This document shows, piece after piece, positions 1 through 11,830 of a DNA stretch of 64,000 nt; the first letter of the stretch is position 1, and the number at the start of each line of letters is the position of its first letter. Location of the stretch: the NCBI GenBank assembly GCA_947396885.1, contig OX377202.1, positions 72,760,643 through 72,824,642 of the forward strand. The letters run 5' to 3'. A model generated the notes under the pieces. The model ran no database searches. It had not been told where the DNA came from and worked only from the letters and a program-made list of their open reading frames with translations. The stretch comes from Heligmosomoides polygyrus polygyrus (taxonomy: Eukaryota > Nematoda > Chromadorea > Rhabditida > Heligmosomidae). The translations under genes were made by a program, and so were the position numbers.

Positions 1-357
1 AGAGTCTGTCTACAAACTCAAGCAATTGAGTTGAAACATGCCAACAGTGATAACTGAGCCTTCATCGTGTTCGGTACTCTAAAAGGCCAGTTTCTTACTA
101 GTGGGACCATTGTCTAATTGAGGCGTTAGCGGTTAAAAGGAGCTGATGTGTAATGTTGTATACTTCAAGGGTCGAGATTCCTGCGACCTATCAGACAAGA
201 TTTACAACTTGCTGATTGCAGTACACTGGAGTGTACTATAAATTTTCATAAGCGCTTGCAAATTAAAACGCTGGTCTACGACTACATTTATAGTCATATA
301 AAAGTATTTGATACTGGAGAAATGGATCTTTGGGAAGAATAGTAAGGAGGTGTGATA
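1..357. other. No gene recognised
   Basis: AT-leaning non-coding sequence. The open frames here are short, uninterpretable and run antisense through repeat DNA. Nothing supportable was seen. Confidence 0.5.
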
Positions 358-450
358 ATTTCGAAATTTTCTGTTTTCTGATTTTCTGGCGTTTTTGGCT
401 TTTCTGTTTTCTGACGAAAGCGATTTTCTGTTTTCTGGGAAAATTTTCAA
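358..450. repeat. TTTTCTG-rich simple repeat, copy 1
   Basis: A stretch dominated by TTTTCTG and ATTTTCTGG words, next to a short GC-rich segment at about 480-560. A closely similar stretch lies at 62483-62600, beside the same phrase 'catccctg' or its complement, so this is a dispersed repeat rather than a chance low-complexity run. Confidence 0.6.
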
Positions 451-901
451 AATTTTCGCCCATCCCTGGTAGGAACGCCGCAACCTGAAGGCTCCGCTCC
501 ACTTTTGCCGGCTGCCGGTTGCGGCAGCACCGCAAAGGTGTGTGGAGCCATTTAGGTTTTTGGACAACGTCGTGCCAATTAACGAATCTGCAAACTGCTG
601 CGCGCGCCACAAACCCGTTCAAATAGGGCGACCTGGACAGGGCGGGAAGTGGGAGGCAGGCGGGACCGCGTAGGGAACGCTAACTGGTATGACAACATAG
701 TAGAGGCGAAGGTCCTCTCTTACGATAGAGGCACAAGCGCGAGGAAACTCAATAGGATACCTATCAGCACTATCGATTTTTGCATGCCTTTATGAATTTG
801 ATGCAGGGGAGTGAAGATGGTCTGTGTTTGTTCTAGGCGCTAGAGTGGAGAGAAAGGTTGTGACGGAGGGGAAATGCGTGAGTAGGGTAATGGACGGTCT
901 A

Positions 902-2296
902 CGGAGAAAATGCCCGAATCTCACGGCGCGCGTTGCGTGCGGAGAAAATGCCCGCGACCAGGGGAGAAAATGCCCGCGACTAGGAGAGAAAATTCCCGGG
1001 TTGACGAGAAGAATCTATAGCACATCATCATGTGGTGAATAGCAAAAGCGCCGTAATAAAGAAAACAACATTGAGCGGTAGTCACCACATAGGAAACTGA
1101 GAAACGTTTGAAACTGTGGAAAAAACCGTACATCAGGAGAGTCCTAACCGACGTATCGTTATTATTATTATACAATAGTCTATTTCCGTAACGTTTCATT
1201 CGCATCAAAACTAATAAGAAAATGATCGCAAAATTTTATGTTCGAATAACACTCTATATTTCGAGAAGGTGCCTTGAAGGATTTTTGACTAGGTGCTACG
1301 CCGTAGGATCTGGTCATTTTAATAACGTTTTTGATAAAACCTATGTTGCAACTGACCCTTCAGATATTTAAATTCTTTATTCAGATATGTGGAACTATCA
1401 GAAAAACAGCAACAAAGCGAATCAAAATAGAAGTCCTATACTGTGGAAAACTTTAATAAAAAAGAGCACAACAAGTATTTACGATATCAACGGTGTATCA
1501 TATGAAAATCATTTGAAAAGCAATGAATGCTGAAAGATTTATGCTTAAATCCTGTTTTAGTAAGGAAGGAAATGATTGGTCAAAAATGAAGACTTCATCA
1601 GAAAGACTCAATAAAACCTCAGCAAAACCTAAAAACCAATTTTTAATTAAATTCCCAAATAAGTTCTGCCATTTTTCATTTTCTACTTCTCGTGAGTTTG
1701 AAGTGCATGTACCTTACTGTTCACTCCATGTGGCGTTCATATGGCTCAAAAACAAACTCAAAAATTGAGGTGGTCTACAGCTCCGCAGCTCAATGCTTCG
1801 AAAAGTAATTCTAAGTTACCAGGTTCTGTTGATGTGCTTGTTTTCTAGTTTTACGTGCTAGAAATTGAGATCTGGGCGAAAACGCTTCTTTTGCTCCTTT
1901 CAGTGTTTCGAGTGTTCTTTTCTCATAAAACACCGTTGGTACCAGTTTAACCGTTGAGCATGCCTGTTACAACGAGAATCTTTCCTCTTATTCTCCAAAG
2001 CTTCTCTATCACGGTGAGGCCATCAAGTGCTAGGGAGTCCAAATGATGTTGCCGCAGTTTCAGTTGCCACGCCCACGATGTTTCATGCCCTTTACTGGCC
2101 GACATGAGAAAAATACTGTTACCCTGTACACGTGATTAACGTGTGCTTTGTTGTAGTGGTTGTTGTAGTGGACCATATCGAAAAGCGTTCAGTGGCCGCA
2201 GATATTCGCTCCCCTGGTCGCGGGCATTTTCTCCCCTGGTTGCGGGCATTTTCTCGCACCGAAACAGACGCGGCGCGGTTCGGGCATTTTCTCTCG
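902..2296. mobile_element. Inverted-repeat element with GAGAAAATGCCCG arms
   Basis: The left arm (about 902-1010) carries three copies of the 13-mer GAGAAAATGCCCG or close variants. The right arm (about 2200-2296) carries the same three in reverse complement with the same spacing and similar intervening GC-rich DNA. The middle (about 1010-2190) is AT-rich and has no recognisable transposase; a 1523-1768 frame has no family resemblance. This looks like a non-autonomous DNA element, but no target duplication was established, so the exact ends are uncertain. Confidence 0.55.
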
Positions 2297-2319
2297 TAAT
2301 CGTAATGGACCCACATGAG

Positions 2320-4620
2320 GTACGAGCAGCACGAACCAATGACTTCACTGAAGAGGTTGGAGATGATGTCGATCATAAACATAAAGCAGATGGTGCTGCA
2401 AAAGAACGCAGTTGACTTTAGAGAAGAACGTGTGACACCAAAAATCCTATGAATTGCGATCGAGGCTTTTTGTCAAAGCTTGAAAAAAAGAGAAGTCACA
2501 TTTGTGTGACACTAAGTTACTGATGCAGCAAATTCGCGCAAAGTTGGAACACTTTGCAACAATTAAATCGCTTTGTAAGCGATGTTATGCCAATTAATTT
2601 CGTTACTGCGTCCAATTAACTTCTGTTACTGCGTAAGTAGCAATTTGGGGAGATGTTTATTCATTTAAAACTGTGCATTCTTCCCAACATGATTATATTG
2701 GCGCTTAATGAGTTAATATACATTTTACTCGATATATTTAGTTTGTAGGAACGCACACGGGTACAGTTGAAACTTTGTTAAAACAATGTTTGTTGATCAA
2801 TATCAATTACATAGATGCTCCTCGGCGTTTCCCGTTCTTACGTGATGGTCTGAAAACGCAAATCATAAACAATGAAAATTAGCATCATCAACTACGAGAT
2901 ACCGGAATGTTTTCCATTGTGTTTCGTATAAATATGGTGCTGTTAGTTTTGCGTTTCTTTTTCACTTTTCCCGTGAGCATAGGCGTTTCAGTCTGAAAAC
3001 ACACTAGAGCAATAATAAGACGAATGAGTGTTCGTTTCGATGCTACATTTGCACTGGCACTGCAGCTGAGGGAATATTCTTATCACCATACAAATGAAAC
3101 CACAACAAATCCAATGCTTTGAGCTATCCTGTGATGAGACTGTGTCAGGAAGTTATTGGATGGAACTTTTATTGGCGTTCCCTCTTCAGAGGCAGGATGC
3201 TGCATCATCTGTGTGTAACGAACGTGCTACCACTACCACAAATCTTCACATTTTCGGGTGTTTCTCTCCCAAACGTATCCCTCGGAGTCGTGTAGACAGG
3301 CTCTTGAGTATTTCAATGGCTATAATTTGGTTCAAAATGTCGCTCCTCCTCCCATTTTGCGCTCCTGCCCTAAAGCTCTTTGCAGAACCTAGAAGTTCCA
3401 TTCAGATGTTGCTTGTTACAGTGGCCTGCAGTAAGCAATATATCGTTAGATAGTGACTACGAGTTACGACTCAAAATTCAGAGCGCTCCTCGTCACCGCG
3501 TTAGTCGGTCATCAATCTATAGGAGGTGCTCATATAGGTCAAGGTTCTGTTAGACTTGTCGACGTGCAGTAGAGAATGCAGCCGTTATTCAGAATGCTCA
3601 GATAGGTGTGCCAATCCGTCGCTTCTATTATTAATAGACGGTTGGTCACATGTTCCACATACTGGTTCCTCCCAAACTGTGTTTATTACCATCACTTTTA
3701 TTTACAATAGTAATTCATGTCAGAGGAACCGCCTTTTCACATAAATAACGGTAGAAAAGCAGCTCTCCTATCGCTGTACATGTCATGTCACTTCGACATG
3801 GTCACATGAGGACCGAAGAAGCGGCGTGGAAAAGTCAGTCCCTGCTTTGTCCCATAAGTGAAACACAACGCAGAAAATTACGTGAGATTTTACGGAAAAC
3901 ATGATCCTCTCAAGAAGCGTGGCGAAGAATTCAACAATGTCCTCAAGATAGCAGCAAAAGAAAGGGCACATCTGACAACGCGTAATTTCTATGACAAAAG
4001 AGTATATACCAAAAGCTCACCTTTTGAGTTTGGGCCAAGTCGTCAACTTTTGCATCAGCTGCTTCTACTTCTCCGAGTGCGTTTAAGTAGTCATCACAGC
4101 CCTCATCTTTCTCTGGAGCAAAGACGGGTGTTGCCAGTGGAGCTGGCTGTAAGTGCTATGATTAATGCTGGAAAACAATGTCCTTTAATCAGAAGTGCAC
4201 ACGTAGTTAACAATGGTTTTGTGGCACACTTCAATGGGAAATTTAAATTTTATCACCCGTATCTTAGCGTCTCTTAACAGCGCCTAGCGCACCATTTTCC
4301 AAAAAGGGATGCTTTCGTCCAACTACGCCATATGTTTTTTCCTATTAAGGCACTTGCATGGACCCCTGATAAGCAACTGTATATTTGACGGATGAGTTTC
4401 TAATTTTTGCCGTTGAACTCTAACTAATCTAATAATTTCTCAACAAATATTTTAATTTGACCTTTTAACCAGCGATTCCAAAAATACTCTTCCCATGCCT
4501 TTATGTTATGCTCCTTTAAAAAGCAAGTAGAAAATGAATGAGAGAAATGAGGTTCAGTGAAGCTACAAAAAATGCTAACAAAGAGAAAAGAAAATGCTAG
4601 GAGTAAAGTTCAAAAAATGT
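2320..4620. other. No recognisable gene
   Basis: About 2.3 kb of AT-rich sequence. The frames at 3094-3453 and 3556-3744 show no domain, and no repeat family recognised elsewhere in the window is obvious. The 3858-4277 frame is listed separately. Confidence 0.4.
3858..4277 (+). CDS. Hypothetical frame, 139 aa
   Basis: An open frame of 139 codons with no recognised domain. Its first 45 residues are charged and polar, as a real exon might be; the middle is a leucine-rich run (near 'LLHQLLLLLRVRL') that is not clearly a membrane helix. No neighbour gives context. It could be an exon of a host gene, an unrecognised transposon fragment or a chance frame. I make no functional claim. Confidence 0.15.
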   Translation: MKHNAENYVRFYGKHDPLKKRGEEFNNVLKIAAKERAHLTTRNFYDKRVYTKSSPFEFGPSRQLLHQLLLLLRVRLSSHHSPHLSLEQRRVLPVELAVSAMINAGKQCPLIRSAHVVNNGFVAHFNGKFKFYHPYLSVS

Positions 4621-4635
4621 AAAAAAGGCTGCATT

Positions 4636-4680
4636 TTCTCTGTTAAATTGCTGTAAGTCGTTGATGAATCTGCCCACTGA
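4636..4680. repeat. Half-copy of the 6129-6297 palindromic MITE
   Basis: The segment 'gctgtaagtcgttgatgaat' and its flanks match one arm of the palindromic element at 6129-6297 (gctgtaagtcgttgacgaat). Only one arm is present. Confidence 0.6.
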
Positions 4681-5138
4681 TCGTGCGGTTTTTATGGTGT
4701 TAAGCAATACGTAATAAACATAAACAAAAACCGAAGGTGCGCTAATATTAACATCTGTTCAACACAACATTCGTGCATCCAACCACCAGTCGACATGCTG
4801 AACCTCAACAATTCAGACCTTGTTCAGAAGATGCATTCTGAAGTGCTAGGGAACGTTCAGAGCTCCACCGTGGCGCGACGAGACGTAATGATAATCTCCT
4901 CTATCGACTACGTCAAACCGATATAGGTACTTGTCATTTCGTCGCGTCGCAGCTCGATGCTTCTCCGAACAGTCCCTTAGCCAAAGCGTAAGTGCAAAAA
5001 CCATTGGGCGGAATAAAATGTTTGCAGAAATGCAGGCATTTCAATCCGCCTAACGGTGAGAATCCCCCAAATGAGTAGGCGCGTCATCGTAACATGTAAT
5101 CGGTAACGAGTGTCTAACTACGATTAGAAGAGAAGGCT

Positions 5139-6095
5139 TTTGTTCTCCGGCAGGGCATCTCAATATCAGAAAGATCGACAATTTCACGGAAGCCTAGAGA
5201 AATCTAAACACAGTCGTGACCCTGCTCATACAGGACTTCTTGCCACGAAAGCACAACACCAGCTTAAGTGCCGGCGGGCTCAGCCTCGTCCGACGTCGGA
5301 CGGCATGATAACCGATGAGAGGCGGAGAAACTAATTTCGAATCAAGGCAACAGGAAAAACTAAGCGAAACAGGAAAAGTATAAGATAGGAATCAATCGAA
5401 GAAAGGCAGAGTTCATCGGAGAAAGAATTCAACAAGAAGGTTCTCAATTTACGTTTTAAAGTGTACCTAGATATTCTATGTGTAACAATATGAAAGTCAA
5501 CGGGAGGAGAAGAGACCGCTTTTCGACCTCTCAAACCAGCTTCAGACCAACTGACGAATCATGACCTCCGAGCAAATTTGTTCGGCTCGACTGTCCTCCC
5601 TGTGCGCTGTTACAGAGAAAAGGACCGCCACTAACGCTACGTCAGAGACGTTACCGAGCAGAAGGCGCTAGATCGATGTCTTTTGAAGTGCAACCCATCA
5701 ACTCAATGCCAGTCCGGATTTTCCAGCTCCAGCAGGAGAAGAGGGTCTCATCCAAGTGATCTATCGGATTACAATACCTCCCCTATGTTTTGTTTTTTGG
5801 GCGGAGTAAACGCGAAAAAAACCGTCGTTTTCCCATAACACACTTCAAAGTGCCTATCCGAAAGATAAATGTAACCATCCGCATCCAATGTGGATGATCT
5901 ATCCAACGGGAGGCGATGGACTGATCACATCATAGGAGAAAAGACGACGGATATATGAAAAAAGCACTAGAGCGAATCCCAAGAGACGTCAAGCGCCCTC
6001 GAGGTACATCTCCAACATAGTGGGCCGACATGTTCGCCGCACGGCCGACTCAATTGGCATTGGACTCAAGAATGGACTAAAGTAAGCTGCTCTTC
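5139..6095 (+). pseudogene. Degenerate RTE-type LINE, C-terminal region
   Basis: Conceptual translation in shifting frames gives phrases typical of the end of the RTE-clade polyprotein. These are 'LFGSTVLP' near 5578, 'LKCNPSTQ' near 5690, and 'RDVKRPRG' near 5985 followed by a 'WADMFAARP'-like run near 6020. In intact RTE proteins these parts follow the reverse transcriptase fingers and palm and precede the stop. The reading frame is broken many times and no RT catalytic box is visible, so this is an old truncated copy. The 5140-5334 frame upstream is probably part of the same relic. Confidence 0.55.
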
Positions 6096-6128
6096 AACGT
6101 CAATAATTCCGAATGGGAGTAACGTCAT

Positions 6129-6297
6129 GGGGCCGGGTTCATCAACGACTTACAGCAATTTAACAGAGAATTTACAGCCGAAATCCCTGCTAGGGCTGCT
6201 TATCAAGCGATATGGTAGAACATCTCGTCGCTCTATCACGGATTTCGGCTGTGTTTTCTGTGTTAAACTGCTGTAAGTCGTTGACGAATCCGGCCCC
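6129..6297. mobile_element. Palindromic MITE, 169 bp
   Basis: The left arm (6129-6187) and right arm (6239-6297) are reverse complements over about 59 bp with roughly eight mismatches, separated by about 50 bp. The termini are GGGGCCGG and CCGGCCCC. There is no coding capacity. A single arm of the same repeat lies at 4636-4680. Confidence 0.75.
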
Positions 6298-6429
6298 TGG
6301 ATGACGGCGGCGAGGCAACGAAACGTAATGGAAACGACGCTGTGACCCGCGTGATCAGTGAGGATGAGACATGTAACATCTAGTCAGTAGTGGTGAGAGG
6401 CCAGCGCGAGATATCCTCAGCAATTCAAT

Positions 6430-7320
6430 GTTACTGAGATCTCTCTGCAAGACACACCTCAGATCCTCCCGACTTCTGCTTTGCTGTCGTCGTTGTCGCC
6501 GTTGGTGTAGCTTTTACCTTTCCATCACTCTTCTCGTCTTCTTCTTGTGTTGGCGCCAAATTATGACGCGGGATCTGCAAAATGCTCAAGTTTGCCGTAT
6601 AAGATCCAACGAAAGTCTAGTTTAGTTTTACTGCCAATCGCAGAGCGGCCGAATTCGTTAAAAAATAAAAATCGCAGTGAGAAAATACATGCACTTGCTT
6701 GACACACTATAAACATGGTCTTTAAAATAAGAAAATTTGGAGAGCGGTATATGGTAGCAAAGACTCATTGGACCAACAACTGCTCCGAGTTGGTCAATAG
6801 CTGGTGAAAAGCGGTGAACGTACTGGGACACATTCAACTGCTGAATAGACGCTGCCGACAGGTTGAAGATTCCAGAAAATTCTATCAGCTATGATGTAAC
6901 AGTTCAACAAATAACGAACCGCTGGAGTTGCATGTGATTCACTTCCTCCTTTTTGCGTCACACGTTTGTATTCCTTCTAAACGAGAACAATTGATCTACC
7001 AATAAGAAGTCGTCTGATCTACTCCTTGAAACAGGGGAAACAGGATTAACCTGTTGGGTCGTTGTACTGGAGCTCTTCGGAGTTTTTCCTCCTTTCTGAA
7101 AACAAAGAGTTGTATTGTTTATTGGTTTTTTAATAAATGCTTTCCATTGTAGTCTGAATTTAAGACATTTCAAGCTAGAACTCGTTTCGTCGTGCTACCA
7201 ATAGTACAGGTTCAATTTGCTGCTATAATATCTGAGGTGATGACTCTCTATTTCTACCCAGTGTTGCCTGACGATGAGACATTCGTTGGATGGATCGTGG
7301 TTACTTGGCGCAGGGCCGTA
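6430..7320. other. No recognisable gene
   Basis: The frames at 6428-6625 (plus) and 6958-7173 (minus) lack domain signatures. Nothing else was seen. Confidence 0.4.
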
Positions 7321-7323
7321 CAC

Positions 7324-7376
7324 TTCGTGTGGTGGATAGGGGAATTCATCGTGAATTTCCCTATCCACCACACGAA
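7324..7376. repeat. 53-bp near-perfect palindrome
   Basis: Arms 7324-7347 and 7353-7376 are 24-nt reverse complements with one mismatch around a 5-nt centre (atcgt). No transposon termini are visible next to it. Transcribed, it would form a strong short hairpin. Confidence 0.85.
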
Positions 7377-7379
7377 ACC

Positions 7380-8890
7380 TTGTATTGCCTAAAGACCTAG
7401 AAGGGATGCAAAGCGTGTACTCTTTGCTCCTCTTTGTCCGCCCTACCTACACGTCAGCACTTCCAAAAGGTTGCACTCGGTAGACTGCAAGTAGCAAAGA
7501 GGCAATTTGAGGCGCACCTTATCGGTTTTGGCCTTACCCTTCAGGTAGTTATCTGGCTGTCCGGAGTTCCTTCGCCCCGCTTGATAGAGCCTGGCAAGCA
7601 GCCCCTATAGTTGCCCAACACACAGCATCTAACGAGCCCGTTCGTCTAGCGTTTAATGATTTACCAATTTATCCGATTTATCCGCATTTTTCCTTAACCT
7701 TTCTCAAAAAAAATCCAATGACAGAAATTTAGGTTAAATTGCAATCACATTTTACGCACCATTTCCGGATTTGCGGACTTTTCTAGAGTAAATGCATCGA
7801 ACGAATTTTTTTGGACGAACTTTACCGGTGTAATGCGTCACCAAGAAGACAATCCTCTTACGTAGTCAATATCGTTCCCATATCTCGAGAATTGCTGCCA
7901 TTTTCTTGCTGAATTACCAGTCTATTTGTCTTCGCCCCCATTCTTGCAGTCTAGAAAGCCTTTGTTTCGCATTTTTGGACATTTCTGGACATTTCCCACG
8001 CTTATGTGCCTCATATTTGTTTTTCATACTTTTCAACGATTGAGTTTTGTCTTCAGTTTTGCGTTGTGCTATTTTATGAGCAGGATTGAAAAGGCATCCA
8101 TGAAACCTGCTGTGAAACATAAAAAGTTCGTTCCCCCTTTCTCTCGAGGTTTTCGGAAAGTCGTACGGGTTACTGTGTAGCTTCAGGCGATGATTATGGC
8201 ACTAAGGCAACGTTGAGCCCCTGTTAGCTGAAAGAGGGTGGCTGCTGCTGGTGTCAACCCTTCGCTTTTATTGAATTTCATGCCGCGGTTGTCGACGGTT
8301 TTATTAAATTTTTCGTTTTTTCAACACATGTGTTGGTAGCCCTTTTGTGGGAGAATAGCAAGAATACACGTAAAACAGAGAACATATTTAAATAAAAGTG
8401 CCTAAAATTGATGGTAGGTTAAAAAAGGAAGAAGCGGATGACCACATTCCGAATTACGTTGATCCAAAATTCAGTACTTTTTCTTGCAGTCTACTGCGTG
8501 ATGGTCCTTAAAAAAGCATTACGAAAAAATGATACCCTGGATAGTGCAGGTCAGGGAAAAAATTTCGTTATGTATATGTGTTTTTTTTCTATTCAGCGAA
8601 TTTACATTCATTCATCATCCCAAAATGTGCTCTCCAGTAACGGGAGCAAATCCCGAAACCGAGTACATATGAAATGCGGCTCTATCGAATGGGCTGCACA
8701 GTATGGTACCCAGAAGAAGTTCAGAGTTGTCAATCACGGAAAGGTCGTTAAAGTGTGACAGACGCCAACGAGTTTTATAATATTTGGAGGATAGGATGGA
8801 GTACGGTTTCGTGCTTCTCGTATTTGTATATTTGTGTGCTACCTACTGAAGGCCACCTGGAAAGTTGCCACTTCCGCCCTTTCCAGAAGC
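7380..8890. other. No recognisable gene
   Basis: The plus-strand frames at 7926-8180 and 8438-8758 show no family signature. The sequence is AT-rich with scattered homopolymers. Confidence 0.4.
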
Positions 8891-8899
8891 ATGCCAAAA

Positions 8900-9430
8900 C
8901 CGCAGTCTGTTTCATGCCGAAACCCAAGCTTGACGAGTCGACCTCTGCCGCGCAAATCTCTCCCGATTCCCAACCCCGAGCAGGTTGGACTCAATAGTCA
9001 CCCAAGATGAGAAGTACGTCTTCTGTCTTAACCCTGCCAAGCAACTAGTCTGGATGAGGCCTGGTGACCCGTTACCCACCTTTGTTCGGCGAGATGTTCA
9101 TGACGAGAAGCACCTTCTGAGCTTTTGGGTCTGCGCCCATAGATCGGTATACCGGAAGCTGTTTACCAAAAACACGACGATGGACGACAAGGCCATGGCA
9201 AACGAAATAGAAGAGATGGACCGGCGACTCGTATTTATTCGGTCTCAGCGCTTCAAGAAGGTCCCCCTCTTTGACAACGCCGCACCCCATCGGACAAAAG
9301 TGACCACGGATAAGCTTCCTCAGCTGGGCTACGTTCACATACCTCACCCACCGTATTCGCCGGACATGCGACTACCACTCTCCATGCGACTACCACTACT
9401 TCTTGACTGACTGAGCGCTGGCAGCAAGTC
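8900..9430 (+). pseudogene. Mariner-type transposase relic
   Basis: A cut-and-paste DNA transposase fragment. The 8985-9410 frame contains 'IVTQDEKYVFCLN', matching the mariner block around the first catalytic aspartate ('DEKW' in most members). It then has 'PLFDNAAPHRTKV', the block with the second aspartate, and 'PHPPYSPD'. Beyond 9365 the frame degrades into an 18-bp tandem duplication (atgcgactaccactctcc) and loses the 'DYHLF' block with the third aspartate. The preceding piece (near 8955-8990) reads in another frame. No inverted termini were found, so the copy is truncated. Confidence 0.7.
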
Positions 9431-10362
9431 ACTGACCTTAAAGGCGTACAAATTCCTCAGCATCGTTGAGTTGTAATTGATTTATAGAGATATAAAGATT
9501 TTTTTCAATTTTTCTCATTACTTTTGCCCCCCCCCCCTAATAGAAACATCTTTTAAAATAGATGTATTTCTTATGCATTTCCTCTGAGAGGTAGAACAAA
9601 CAGGAGTATTCTAAGCGATGGAATTCGAATTCGATTCGGTTTCAAAATTTCGTCAACGTGGCCACATATTTCTCTGCTAGATTTCCGAAACAATTATGGC
9701 AGTATAGATCAACCTTAGGCTGAAGAAGTGCGCATAGCAAAACAAGCACTACAAGTTCAATTCTTTTTAGAGCTTATGCATGTTAGACGTTCAAAAACGT
9801 TCAGCGGCGCAATGCTGCATCACACTTTGGATTTTCCCAGGAGCTGGATGACTTCTCACAAGCTAAGCTGGGAAAAAACTCGTTGTTCTAGAAGACCTGT
9901 TGCTACTAATTGGCTTTGAACTTTAAATGATTTCTCTCAAATTGAAATTTTAGGATGAAGGACGGAAGACGTGGAATTGCCATGGAAACGTAAATAAATT
10001 CATAAAGATAAGAAGATCTAGCTTTTTACATACCAAACTGCGACCAAACTAGCGGCAATTTAGGAATTTTTAAGTTAACAAATTTACCGAATCCGCTTCA
10101 AAAATATTCCGTTAGAAGTGATCAAAAATTTACCGACAGAAATTTGCCGTGTACCCCTGCTCCGAATGAGCTACTTCATTTAAACTTCTTCAAAACGTTT
10201 TGTACGAAGTGCTGCCGCACACCCAGCGTTGTGTTTCTCATTTGTTCACTTCGGGAATTGATTGCGAACTGCATTCCTTGCCTTTCATATGTGAGAAAAG
10301 TGCAACCCTTACGAATTCTGTTTGTGAAACTAAAAATAGGTATCACAAAAGGATATATATAT
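9431..10362. other. No recognisable gene
   Basis: AT-rich sequence with a C10 run at about 9525. The frames at 9728-9919 and 10144-10419 have no recognisable features. Confidence 0.4.
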
Positions 10363-10523
10363 ATCCATGTATTCCGTTTCTTTTTTCATCCTGAAATTTG
10401 TCAATTTTTAGGTCGTTAAAGTAAAAAAAACCCTTCATGTGCCACCTCACCGCGGTGAAGGGGGGAACATCACTTTGTGATGGCTAACGGCACAAACGGT
10501 CACACAGTACGCGACGCTTTGTC

Positions 10524-11830
10524 GTGTATGGGCGGCTCTCCTGTATCCCTGGCCAGGAACATGTGAGTAACCAGACCACCGCTACGGCTCAAACAACTAA
10601 ACCCGCGCCCCAGTCCTCCGCGCGCCGGAGGTGGACTTCTACGACGTCGGTTGCATCCACCTCCGGCGAGGGGCCATCTAATCTCGGAGTTAAACTATCA
10701 GGACGTCATTGGAATCGGACTACCGGAAACTCCCTCCCACCACGACACGGAAACTGCCTATTCGTCTGCACTTATAACTGTCGTTCGATCGCATCTGAGC
10801 AGGATCTTCGGACACTGTTTTACAGAAGCCGCAACATCAAATACGACGTTATCGCCCTGCAGGAAACGAAAGGCAGAACGGAAACCATAAGAAGGACCGA
10901 CCACAACGAGCTTCTCATTATCGGAGCAAAGGTGGACAGAAAGAATATTGGCGGAGTTGGATTTCTCGTCAATTCGACAGTGCACCACCTAGTAGACTCT
11001 TACAAAATCATCAGTCCGCGAGTAGCTGTTCTTATTCTGGAAACCAAAGATCAAGGAACCATCTACATCATAAATGGATATGCTCCAACATCTGCGGCCA
11101 CAGATGAAGAAAAGGAAGAATTCTACAAGCTGTTCGAAAGGAGAATATTGGCGGAGTTGGATTTCTCGTCGAGAAGAGCTACTACAAAGTTGTCGTTGGT
11201 GACTTTAACGCTATCGTCGGTACGAATGATCACGACGAATGGAGGCTAGGACCACATGGAGCTTCCTCAAGGAGCGAAAACGGAGAGCGCCTGATAGACT
11301 TCCTATCCGCGTGCCGTCTCTACCATGGAAATTCTATGTTTAAGAAGCCTTCAAACCGACGATGGACCTGGGAAAGCCCAAATGGAGAAACACGTTCGGA
11401 GATCGACCATGTTCTTACAAACAGACGCTGGAGTCTGTTCGACGTCTCCGTGCTGCCTTCATTTGACACCGGCTCGGATCACCGCCTTGTCCGTGCGAAG
11501 CTGACTCTCAAAAAGAGGATGTTCAAGCGTGACACCCATAAACCGGCACCGGTGAGGATCCCCACATTCAAGTCTGAGGAGTTGGAATATGCGATAAAGT
11601 CGTATGATTGGAATCTTCTTGAAGATCCATCGGAAGACTACGACCTTCTCTCCAAAGGACTGTTGAAATGTGCTAGCAGCTCTTGCGAAGCCACATCGCC
11701 GTCTGACGACTCAACGCACATGCGATTAAACTCTTGGAGCAAAGAAGAGCTGTTAAACTGGATCCTAATGCTTCCCATCTGGAAAAAGTCACCATCTCGA
11801 AGGCCTGTCGAATTGCAGTGAAGGAGTCCA
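10524..11830 (+). pseudogene. RTE endonuclease (APE) domain, frameshifted
   Basis: The N-terminal part of the RTE polyprotein, whose apurinic/apyrimidinic-like endonuclease nicks target DNA. Visible blocks are 'CTYNCRSIASE' (near 10760), 'YDVIALQETKG' (near 10840, with the catalytic glutamate), 'INGYAPTSAATDEE' (near 11070), 'VGDFNAIVGTND' in another frame near 11200, 'EIDHVLTNRRW' (near 11400) and 'TGSDHRLVRAKL' (near 11470, with the catalytic SDH). The frame breaks at 11142-11170, where 29 bp duplicate 10942-10970 exactly, and again near 11740. The first 80 residues are Ser/Thr-rich with no identified domain. Confidence 0.85.

Noticed and set aside
2119..2415. Three overlapping frames at about 2.1-2.4 kb
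   Set aside because: They lie in the inverted arm of the 902-2296 element and overlap in all phases with repeat-derived translations.
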